DNA of 64,000 nt from Actinacidiphila alni. GTDB lineage: Bacteria > Actinomycetota > Actinomycetes > Streptomycetales > Streptomycetaceae. The position numbers and the translations under genes were made by a program. The notes under the pieces were generated by a model. The model did not search any database and had not been told where the DNA came from. It was given only the letters and a program-made list of their open reading frames with translations. This document shows positions 41,190-47,960 of the stretch, in pieces (the first letter of the stretch is position 1; every line of letters starts with the position of its first letter). Location of the stretch: positions 56,432 through 120,431 of the forward strand of contig NZ_FONG01000025.1 of assembly GCF_900112845.1 (NCBI RefSeq), in the 5' to 3' direction.

Positions 41190-42032
41190 TCAGGACATAA
41201 AGACAGGTCGGCGGCGGGCCGCGAACCACACCAGTCCCGCCGTCGCCGCCGCGGCGCCCACCGCCGCGGCGACCAGAACCGGCCGCGGCGGCATCGACAG
41301 CGACGGGATCCGCTGATTCAGCCGCACCGGCCGGCTGAAGGTCAGAACCGGCCAGTCGCGCGACACCGCTTCCTTGCGCAGCGCCCGGTCCGGGTTGACC
41401 GCGTACGGATGCCCGACCGACTCCAGCATCGGGATGTCGGTCACCGAATCGCTGTAGGCGAAGGACCGCTCCAGGTCGTATCCCTCCGACTTCGCCAGCT
41501 CGGCGATGGCGTCCGCTTTTGCGGGACCGTAGACGTAGTGCTCGATCTCCCCGTTGTACGCGCCCTCCCGTACGACCATCCGTGTGGCTACGACATGGTC
41601 CGCACCCAGCATCTCGCCGATCGGCTCCACGACCTCGGAGCCCGAGGCGCTGACGATCACCACATCGCGGCCCGCTGCGTGATGCTCCTCGATCAGCGAG
41701 GCCGCCTCGTCGTAGATGATCGGGTCGATCAGGTCATGCAGGGTCTCCGCCACGATCTCCCGCACCTGCTGGACATTCCAGCCCCGGCACAGCTCGGAGA
41801 GGTATTTGCGCATGCCTTCCATCTGGTCGTGATCCGCACCGCCGACCAGGTACACGAACTGGGCATATGCGGTACGCAATACCGCGCGTCTGTTGATGAG
41901 ACCGCCCTGGTAGAAGGAGCGGCCGAAGGCGAGCGTGCTCGACTTGGCGATCACGGTCTTGTCGAGATCGAAGAACGCCGCGGTGCGCGGTGGCAGGTGG
42001 TTTTCCACGTGACGAGCATAGGCAACCACCAT
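41190..42032 (-). CDS. HAD family hydrolase (HAD-IB, SerB-like) with C-terminal membrane anchor
   Basis: From ATG 42032 the protein has 280 residues; a GTG at 42008 would shorten it by eight. RTAAFFDLDKTVIAKSSTLAF near residue 16 carries the DxDxT nucleophile motif. VVIVSASGSEVVEPIGEML near 125 gives motif II Ser, and ERSFAYSDSVTDIPMLESVGHPYAVNPDRALR near 190 gives motifs III/IV. The layout matches HAD-IB phosphatases that include SerB-like enzymes. The C-terminal PRPVLVAAAVGAAAATAGLVWFAARRR is a membrane helix, so the enzyme is tethered to the membrane. Substrate unknown; relatives act on phosphoserine or lipid phosphates. Confidence 0.87.
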   Translation of the reverse strand: MVVAYARHVENHLPPRTAAFFDLDKTVIAKSSTLAFGRSFYQGGLINRRAVLRTAYAQFVYLVGGADHDQMEGMRKYLSELCRGWNVQQVREIVAETLHDLIDPIIYDEAASLIEEHHAAGRDVVIVSASGSEVVEPIGEMLGADHVVATRMVVREGAYNGEIEHYVYGPAKADAIAELAKSEGYDLERSFAYSDSVTDIPMLESVGHPYAVNPDRALRKEAVSRDWPVLTFSRPVRLNQRIPSLSMPPRPVLVAAAVGAAAATAGLVWFAARRRPVFMS

Positions 42033-42084
42033 TCGGCGTAAGCTCGGGCGTGTGGGTTTGCCTGAGAAGGGCTTCGGGTACACC

Positions 42085-42195
42085 ATGGAAGTCACGGATC
42101 GTTCGCGACCGTGCTAACCCGGTCTGGCTCCTCCCCCCCCGAGTCGGACCGTGGGGACGACCCCCGCTCTCCCCCCCGGCGGGGGTCGTCGCATG
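42085..42195 (+). ncRNA. Candidate small RNA upstream of ssd
   Basis: A TTTGCC/TACACC promoter-like pair (near 42056 and 42079) is followed by about 110 nt ending in a 12-bp hairpin, GACGACCCCCGC (42156-42167) with its complement (42179-42190), with a C-rich loop. From memory an sRNA (scr3558) was reported in the same place in S. coelicolor, upstream of ssd. Expression cannot be judged from sequence. Confidence 0.4.
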
Positions 42196-42347
42196 TCCGG
42201 ATGCCTTTTCCCGGTCCTTGCCGCGCCCCTGCTCCCGTGTGTTCATGACGATCTCCCTCGCGTTCGTATCGGCTCTCACGCATACGACAAGTGACGGACC
42301 GTAATCGTGAGGCGGTGACGACGAACTCACCCGTGAGAGTGGTGGAG

Positions 42348-42374
42348 TTATCCACAATCACCTAGTTGTCCACA
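42348..42374 (+). promoter_or_regulatory. Two DnaA boxes upstream of ssd
   Basis: TTATCCACA (42348-42356) and TTGTCCACA (42366-42374) are both perfect DnaA boxes. The second is the form preferred in Streptomyces oriC. They have the same orientation and are 18 bp apart, about 100 bp before the ssd start. Confidence 0.7.
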
Positions 42375-42472
42375 GATTCTGACCAAGATCATCTCAATTC
42401 CCCTTCCTGCGCCAACCTGATCGCAGGCGATGCACACACGTGCTCGCGCCACAAGCGACGGGGGACAGAGAA

Positions 42473-43582
42473 ATGGCTGGATCCACGACACCCGACCAGC
42501 GGCCGACCGCCATCGAAGGACCGGGCGGGCCGTTGATTGTCACCGAGGACGAAACGCTCCTCGACGACCTGCTGCGACTGTGCGCCGCGGCAGGTACGGA
42601 ACCGGAAGTGGTCTTCACCGCGCCTCCGCGCGCGTCGAGTTGGGACAGCGCGCCGCTGGTCCTGGTCGGAGCCGAAGCGACCGAGCGGATCCGCGACGCG
42701 CCGCGCCGCAAGGGCGTGCTTGTCGTCGGGCGCGATCTGCACGACCACGGCGTGTGGCGCAGAGCCGTCGCCGTCGGCGCGGACCATGTGCTCTTCCTGC
42801 CCGACGCGGAGTCCTGGCTGGTCGACCGGATCGCCGACATCGCGGAGGGCGCGGGTGAACCGGCCCTGACCGTAGGGGTGGTGGGCGGCCGGGGCGGCGC
42901 CGGCGCCAGCACGCTGGCCTGCGCGCTCGCGGTCACCGCGGCAGGCGACGGCCGGCGCACCATGCTCATCGACGGCGATCCGCTCGGCGGCGGCCTCGAC
43001 ATCCTGCTCGGCGCCGAGCGCGTCGGCGGACTGCGTTGGCCCGACCTCGCGGACTCGCGCGGGCGCGTCAACAGCGGTGCGCTGGAAGAGTCGTTGCCGC
43101 GACTCGAGGCGTTGAGCGTCCTGAGCTGGGACCGCGGCGATTCGGTGCTCATCCCGCCGCAGGCGATGCGGTCCGTGCTGGGCGCCGCCCGGCGGCGCGG
43201 TGGGGTCGTCGTGGTCGATCTGCCGCGCCGGGTGGACGAGGCCGTCGCCGAGACGCTCGCCCAGATCGACATCGGACTCCTCGTCGTACCGGCCGAGTTG
43301 CGGGCGGTCGCCGCGGCCGCCCGTGTCGCCGCCGCGGTGAGCATGGTCCTCAAAGACCTGCGCGTCGTCGCCCGCGGCCCCTTCGCGTCGGGCCTCGCGG
43401 ACGAGGAGGTCGCCCGTCTGGTGGGACTGCCGCTCGCGGGCCAACTCCCGCCGGAGCCGGGCCTGTCGGACGCGCTCTCCGGAGGCGGACCACCGGGCTC
43501 GGCCGCCCGCGGACCGCTCGCCCGCTTCTGCTCCGCCTTCCTCACCCAGGCCCTGCCGAGCGGCGGGAGCGTGACGGTATGA
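42473..43582 (+). CDS. ssd: Septum site-determining protein Ssd (CpaE/MinD-like)
   Basis: ATG 42473 gives 369 residues. Residues 1-130 resemble a receiver-like domain as in CpaE (VTEDETLLDDLLRLCAAAGTEPEVVF). From residue 138, VGVVGGRGGAGASTLACALAVTAAG is a P-loop of the MinD type in which the usual GK is replaced by GA (GGAGAST). IDGDPLGGGLDILLG and GVVVVDLPRRVDEAV follow. Ssd proteins localise septation and in Streptomyces and mycobacteria are encoded at the head of the tad locus; in Tad systems the equivalent CpaE places the pilus. Its stop overlaps tadA (ATGA), so it is part of the operon. Confidence 0.9.
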   Translation: MAGSTTPDQRPTAIEGPGGPLIVTEDETLLDDLLRLCAAAGTEPEVVFTAPPRASSWDSAPLVLVGAEATERIRDAPRRKGVLVVGRDLHDHGVWRRAVAVGADHVLFLPDAESWLVDRIADIAEGAGEPALTVGVVGGRGGAGASTLACALAVTAAGDGRRTMLIDGDPLGGGLDILLGAERVGGLRWPDLADSRGRVNSGALEESLPRLEALSVLSWDRGDSVLIPPQAMRSVLGAARRRGGVVVVDLPRRVDEAVAETLAQIDIGLLVVPAELRAVAAAARVAAAVSMVLKDLRVVARGPFASGLADEEVARLVGLPLAGQLPPEPGLSDALSGGGPPGSAARGPLARFCSAFLTQALPSGGSVTV

Positions 43583-44736
43583 GCCCCGAACTCCTCGACG
43601 CGGTACGGCTGCACCTGGCGGAACACGGCGGCGAACCCACTCCCGCGCGCGTGGCGGCGGCGCTGCGCGCCCGCGGCCGACTGCTCGGCGACAGCGAAGT
43701 CCTCGATGTGGTCGCCGTGCTGCGCTCGGAACTGGTCGGCGCGGGACCGTTGGAACCACTGCTCGCCGACCCGGACGTCACCGACATCCTCGTCAACGCG
43801 CCGGACGAGGTGTGGACCGACCGGGGCAGCGGCCTTCAACGGTGCCCGGAGATCCGGTTCGCGGACGCCACCGCCGTCCGCAGGCTCGCCCAGCGGCTCG
43901 CGACCACGGCCGGGCGGCGCTTGGACGACGCCCATCCCTGGGTCGACGCACGGCTGCCCGACGGCACGCGGCTGCACGCCGTCCTGCCGCCGGTCGTGGT
44001 CGGCTCGCCCTGCCTGTCGCTGCGCGTGGTGCGCTCGCGGGCCTTCACCCTCGCCGAACTCGTCGCGGCCGGCACTCTCGACACCGAGACCGCCCGGCTG
44101 CTGCGCGCGATCCTCGACGCCCGCCTGTCGTTCATGATCAGCGGCGGCACGGGGACCGGGAAGACCACGCTGCTGAGCTGCCTGCTCGGCCTGGTCGACC
44201 CCGCCGCGCGCATCGTCCTGGCCGAGGACTCCGCGGAGTTGCGCCCCGACCACCCGCATGTGGTCAGGCTGGAGACCCGCCCCGCCAACCAGGAGGGCGC
44301 GGGACACGTCACCCTGCGGGACCTGGTCCGGCAGGCGCTGCGCATGCGGCCCGACCGGCTGGTGGTCGGTGAGGTCCGTGGGGCTGAAGTGACGGATTTG
44401 CTGAGCGCGTTGAACACGGGACACGAAGGTGGTTGCGGCACGGTCCACGCCAATGCCGCGGCCGATGTGCCCGCGCGTCTCGAAGCGCTCGGCTCCACCG
44501 CCGGGCTCGACCGGGCCGCCCTGCACAGCCAGTTGGCCGCCGCGCTCGCGGTCGTGATCCACCTCGTCCGCGACGCCTCGGGGGTGCGCAGGGTCGCCGA
44601 GATCCATGTCCTCGAACGCAGCGCGGACGGACTGGTCGTCACCCGGCCCGCGTTGCTGCGCGACGCCCGTGGCCACCATGAGCGCGGCCCCGGCTGGCAG
44701 CGGCTCGCCGCGCTCTGTTCTGTGGGCGTGTCATGA
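43579..44736 (+). CDS. tadA: Tad secretion ATPase TadA/CpaF
   Basis: 385 residues, overlapping ssd and tadB by 4 nt at each end. ADPDVTDILVNAPDEVWTDRGSGLQR near residue 70 is the standard CpaF N-domain. SFMISGGTGTGKTTLLSCLLGLV near 188 is Walker A, AEDSAELRPDHPHVVRLETRPAN is the Asp-box region, LRMRPDRLVVGEVRGAEV is Walker B, and LNTGHEGGCGTVHANAA near 280 is the His box. It powers assembly of Tad (Flp-type) pili on the cytoplasmic side, working with TadB and TadC. Confidence 0.95.
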   Translation: MSPELLDAVRLHLAEHGGEPTPARVAAALRARGRLLGDSEVLDVVAVLRSELVGAGPLEPLLADPDVTDILVNAPDEVWTDRGSGLQRCPEIRFADATAVRRLAQRLATTAGRRLDDAHPWVDARLPDGTRLHAVLPPVVVGSPCLSLRVVRSRAFTLAELVAAGTLDTETARLLRAILDARLSFMISGGTGTGKTTLLSCLLGLVDPAARIVLAEDSAELRPDHPHVVRLETRPANQEGAGHVTLRDLVRQALRMRPDRLVVGEVRGAEVTDLLSALNTGHEGGCGTVHANAAADVPARLEALGSTAGLDRAALHSQLAAALAVVIHLVRDASGVRRVAEIHVLERSADGLVVTRPALLRDARGHHERGPGWQRLAALCSVGVS

Positions 44737-45869
44737 GCGCCGTAGTCATCCACCAGCCGTCCCTCACCTGGACCGCGGTCCTGTGCGCGGTGCTCGCGGT
44801 TCTCGCGGCCCGCACCCGCACCGACCCGCGCCGCCGCGCACGCGACCTCCTGCTCGGTACCGCCCCCGAGCGGGCCGGTACGGCCGGGACGACCACGGCG
44901 CCGGGGCGCTCGCATCCGCCATCGCTGGACCGGCTGTTGGAGACGGCGAAGTCGGCCCTGGCGGCGTGGAACACGGTCACCGCATGGACGGCCCGAAGGC
45001 TCATGGCGGGGCGGCTCACCGGGGCGGTGCGCGGCAGGCTCGGCCCGGAGGCCCTGTGCCTGCCGGTGGGCGGCGCGCTCGCGCTGCTGACGGCCTCACC
45101 ACTGCCGCTGGTCGCGGGAGCGGCGGCCGTGCCGCTGGTGGGGCGAGCGCTGCGCAGACGCCGTGAACGGGCCGCGGCCGAGCGGGGAGCGGACGCGGTG
45201 AGCACGCTGTGCGGCACGGTGGCGGGGGACTTGCGCGCCGGCCGGCCACCGCATGTGGCGCTGGCCGACGCCGTCGAGGCCGCCGGTTGGCCCGCTTCAC
45301 CGGACCTCGCCGACGCGGCGCGGACGGTGCTGTCGGCGGCGCGCTTCGGCGGCGACGTGCCGCACGCCCTGCGGGAGGCGGCCCGGCTCGGCGCGGGGAC
45401 GCACGGGCTCGCCGCGGTCGCCGCCTGCTGGCAGGTCGCGGTGGACGGCGGCGCGGGACTGGCCGCGGCGCTCGACCGGGTCGCCGCGGCGCTGCGGGCG
45501 GACGCCGACCAACGCGACGACCTGCGGGCCCAACTGGCCGGACCCAGATCGACCGCGGTGCTGCTCGCGCTGCTGCCGTTGTTCGGCGTCGTGCTCGGCG
45601 CGGGCCTGGGCGCCGACCCCTCGAAGGTGCTGCTGCACACGCCGGCGGGGCTGCTCTGCCTGGTGGCGGGCGGCTGCCTGGAGTGGGCGGGACTCGCGTG
45701 GACCGCGCGGATCATCCGTGCCGCGGAGGGCGGTGCCGGTATCGGCGCCGGTGCCATCGACCGGCATCGGAAGGGGAGCGCCGGGTCCGCCGGTCGGAAG
45801 CGGAGTGCGGGCGGCGCTGGCACGCAGGAAGCGGCGGACTCGGCCGGGCGGACGGGGGAGCGGTCGTGA
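44733..45869 (+). CDS. tadB: Tad inner-membrane protein TadB (type II secretion F family)
   Basis: 378 residues. There is a hydrophobic segment near the N-terminus (TAVLCAVLAVLAARTR), a second pair around 110-130, and a T2SSF domain with VSTLCGTVAGDLRAGRPPHVALADAVEA and GLAAALDRVAAALRADADQRDDLRAQLAGPRSTAVLLALLPLFGVVLG, typical for TadB. The C-terminal 50 residues are a Gly/Ala/Arg-rich tail (IDRHRKGSAGSAGRKRSAGGAG) not usual for the family. It overlaps tadC by 4 nt (GTGA). Confidence 0.9.
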   Translation: MSAVVIHQPSLTWTAVLCAVLAVLAARTRTDPRRRARDLLLGTAPERAGTAGTTTAPGRSHPPSLDRLLETAKSALAAWNTVTAWTARRLMAGRLTGAVRGRLGPEALCLPVGGALALLTASPLPLVAGAAAVPLVGRALRRRRERAAAERGADAVSTLCGTVAGDLRAGRPPHVALADAVEAAGWPASPDLADAARTVLSAARFGGDVPHALREAARLGAGTHGLAAVAACWQVAVDGGAGLAAALDRVAAALRADADQRDDLRAQLAGPRSTAVLLALLPLFGVVLGAGLGADPSKVLLHTPAGLLCLVAGGCLEWAGLAWTARIIRAAEGGAGIGAGAIDRHRKGSAGSAGRKRSAGGAGTQEAADSAGRTGERS

Positions 45870-46669
45870 ACGGCGCGCGTGTCCACAGCCTGGGGACAGT
45901 GCTTGCCGCGCTGGCCGCGGCGGCCGCCATCGGCAGCGCCCTGATCGGGGCAAGACGGGAGAAGGCGGCGGCGCGGCGGCTGCGCGACGCCCTGAGGGCC
46001 CGGCACCGGCGTCGGCCGCGGTGGCGCCCGCCGGCCGGCTCGGGCACCCGGCTGCGGGACTGGGGACCGCCGGTGGCGGCCGGGCTGGGGGCCGCGACGT
46101 TGATCGGCGGGGTGCTGGGCGGCCTGGTGGGCGCCTTGACGGTCCTCGGGGTCAGGAAGGCACTCCGGGGGCGGCAGAAGGCCACTGAGGGCCCCGGGGC
46201 GGACGGGACGGGATCGCCCGCACCCGATCCGGCGGAACTCCCGCTCTGCGCCGACCTGATGGCCGCCTGTCTTGCCGCGGGCGCGTCGCCCGGGGAAGCG
46301 GCGGGCGCTGTCGGCCGGTCCTTGGCCGGCCCGATCGGGGACGCGCTGATACGGGTCAGGGCCGAGCTGCGACTCGGCGCCGATCCCGCGGACTGCTGGC
46401 GGCGGTTCGGCCGCCTGCCCGCCGCCCGTGAGATGGGGCGCTGCCTCGCCCGCGCCTCCACCACGGGCAGTGCGCCCGTCGCGGAGATGTCCCGGCTGGC
46501 GGCCGACTACCGGGCGGGGTACGCCCGTTCGGCGCTCGGCCGGGCCCGGCGGGCGGCGGTGCACGCCACCGCGCCGCTCGGCGTCTGTTTCCTCCCGGCC
46601 TTCCTGCTGGTCGGCGTCGCGCCCGTCGTGATGAGCCTGGCAGGCGGCGTCCTCGGCAGGACGGGCTGA
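45866..46669 (+). CDS. tadC: Tad inner-membrane protein TadC (type II secretion F family)
   Basis: A GTG at 45866 gives 267 residues. The N-terminal helix, a central GAATLIGGVLGGLVGALTVLGV and a C-terminal APLGVCFLPAFLLVGVAPVVMSLAGG are membrane segments. Between them, LPLCADLMAACLAAGASPGEAAGAVGRSLAGPIGDALIRVRAELRLGADPADCWRRF is the T2SSF cytosolic domain, and LARASTTGSAPVAEMSRLAADYR is also typical. It pairs with TadB as the platform of the Tad machine. A 190-bp gap follows before the pilin gene. Confidence 0.9.
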   Translation: MNGARVHSLGTVLAALAAAAAIGSALIGARREKAAARRLRDALRARHRRRPRWRPPAGSGTRLRDWGPPVAAGLGAATLIGGVLGGLVGALTVLGVRKALRGRQKATEGPGADGTGSPAPDPAELPLCADLMAACLAAGASPGEAAGAVGRSLAGPIGDALIRVRAELRLGADPADCWRRFGRLPAAREMGRCLARASTTGSAPVAEMSRLAADYRAGYARSALGRARRAAVHATAPLGVCFLPAFLLVGVAPVVMSLAGGVLGRTG

Positions 46670-46862
46670 CCGGGCGGCCCGATCTCACGGCCCGATCGGG
46701 CGGGCGCCGCCCGGACGGCGCCGCCTCTCCGTGGAACGCCCGGCACCCGGGCGTCCAGACCCGCGCGGTCGGCCACCCCCCGGGGTCCGCAAACGATCCA
46801 CCACCTCGCATCACACCTGACCACTCACAGCTCAAGTCCACTCACACATCAAGGAGATTCCG

Positions 46863-47231
46863 ATGACACATCACACGACCCACGCACAGCTCGCGCCGAC
46901 CGCGACGGTGCCGATCACTGCGGTGCCGGCCACTGCGATGCCGACCACTGCCATGCCGGTCGCGCCCGTACCGATTCCGCGTGCCGCCGACGCGGTCCGC
47001 AAGGCGCGTGCCGACCGGCGGCGGTACATCGGGCGGCTGCGGCGGCGGGCGGCACGTTGCCGGGACGCCACCCGTTCGGCGGCGGAGGCCGGGATGAGCA
47101 CGGCCGAGTACGCGGTCGGGACGATCGCGGCGTGCGGCTTCGCGGCGGTGCTCTACAAGATCGTGACGAGCGGACCGGTGCACTCGGCGCTGAACGGCGT
47201 GATTGTGAAGGCCCTCCATGTGCCCTTCTGA
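46863..47231 (+). CDS. DUF4244 protein, Flp/Tad-type prepilin
   Basis: 122 residues; AAGGAG is 7 nt before the ATG. The C-terminal part AGMSTAEYAVGTIAACGFAAVLYKIV is a class III prepilin motif: Gly, then MSTAEY with Glu at +5 and Tyr at +6, then a hydrophobic helix. The mature pilin would be about 45 residues. The leader is unusually long (about 76 residues), with a Pro/Thr/Ala-rich repeat and a very basic stretch (RRRYIGRLRRRAARCRD). In the family it forms the pilus filament, but it is labelled DUF4244. A prepilin peptidase gene was not seen in the window. Confidence 0.85.
   Translation: MTHHTTHAQLAPTATVPITAVPATAMPTTAMPVAPVPIPRAADAVRKARADRRRYIGRLRRRAARCRDATRSAAEAGMSTAEYAVGTIAACGFAAVLYKIVTSGPVHSALNGVIVKALHVPF
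46896..46970 (+). repeat. Five 15-bp tandem repeats in the prepilin leader
   Basis: Units begin at 46896, 46911, 46926, 46941 and 46956 (for example CCGATCACTGCGGTG, CCGGCCACTGCGATG, CCGACCACTGCCATG). They encode a P-x-T-A-M/V pentapeptide repeat in the long N-terminal leader of the prepilin. Confidence 0.85.
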
Positions 47232-47631
47232 GGCGGGTTCCGGGGCCGGGGCCGCGCCCGGGCGTCGGCGGCGGCGCGGCCGCCCGCGCCCGGACGGCGG
47301 TTACGTCACGGCCGAGGCCGCCATGGTGATCCCGGTACTGGTGGCGCTCACCGCGGCGCTGATCTGGGGCCTGATGGCAGCGGCGGCGCAGGTGCGGTGC
47401 GTGGACGCGGCACGGGCCGGAGCCCGGGCCGCGGCCCGGTCCGAGGCACCGGGCGACGTGCGGCGGGTGGCGCGGGAGGCCGCGCCGCCCGGCGCCCGGG
47501 TGAACGTGACCCGCTCGGGCGACCTGATCCGGGTCACCGTCACCGTCCCGGCGCCGCGCTTCCCCATCACGGTGCGGGCCGAGGCCGTCGCGCTCGCCGA
47601 GGACTCCGTGGGCGGAGGTGGTCCACCGTGA
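47218..47631 (+). CDS. TadE-like pseudopilin
   Basis: 137 residues, overlapping the pilin gene by 14 nt. After a basic start (GRRRRRGRPRPDG) comes GGYVTAEAAMVIPVLVALTAALIWGLM, a TadE motif with Glu at +5 after the Gly, then one membrane helix. The C-terminal domain has VDAARAGARAAARSEAP and VTVTVPAPRFPITVRAEAVAL, typical of actinobacterial TadE-like proteins. Its stop overlaps the next GTG (GTGA), so the three small genes are translated together. Confidence 0.87.
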   Translation: MCPSEAGSGAGAAPGRRRRRGRPRPDGGYVTAEAAMVIPVLVALTAALIWGLMAAAAQVRCVDAARAGARAAARSEAPGDVRRVAREAAPPGARVNVTRSGDLIRVTVTVPAPRFPITVRAEAVALAEDSVGGGGPP

Positions 47632-47960
47632 CCGGGACCGGGCGCGCGGGTCGCGACGACCGCGGATCGGCCACCGTGTGGTCGCTCGGCCTGATCGCGG
47701 TGCTGTGCGCGGTCTTCGCCGCGGTGCTCTTCATGGACCAGGCGATCGTCGCCCGCCACCGGGCCGGCGGCGCCGCCGATCTGGCGGCGCTCGCCGCGGC
47801 CGATCACGCCCTGGAAGGTCGCGCGACCGCCTGCGCTCTGGCCGCCGAGGTCGCCTCGGCCCAGAGCGCCCGCCTGGTGAGCTGCGCTGTGCGGGGCGAG
47901 ATCTCCGACGTCACCGCCGAGGTCGACGGCGCCCGCGTCCGTTCCCGCGCGGGCCCCTCA
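47628..47960 (+). CDS. Rv3654c/TadE-like protein; recognisable part, 3' end undefined
   Basis: A GTG at 47628 overlaps the previous stop. The recognisable part is about 110 residues: DDRGSATVWSLGLIAVLCAVFAAVLFMDQAIVARHRAGGAADLAALAAADHALEG, then ACALAAEVASAQSARLVSCAVRGEISDVTAEVDGARVRSRAGP. This matches the Rv3654c-type TadE-like protein (helix, then GAADLAALAAA), which normally ends near here. Instead the frame has no stop codon until 50666, running antisense through the helicase gene. The coordinate given is only where family similarity stops. A lost stop, a frameshift or a sequencing problem are all possible. Confidence 0.7.

Larger units (their letters stand above)
42033..42472. other. 440-bp regulatory region upstream of ssd-tad
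   Basis: Divergent region between the HAD gene and ssd. It contains a candidate small RNA with terminator-like hairpin (42156-42190), an AT-richer segment with CTCACCCGTGAG (42325-42336), and two DnaA boxes (42348 and 42366). No open frame looks coding. Confidence 0.6.

Noticed and set aside
41150..41200. A GGTCGAATC stretch resembling a tRNA T-loop
   Set aside because: No matching acceptor stem, anticodon arm or D-arm could be placed around it.
42003..42012. CCACGTGACG near the HAD gene start as a second parS
   Set aside because: Only the CACGTG core matches; the outer bases differ from parS at several positions.
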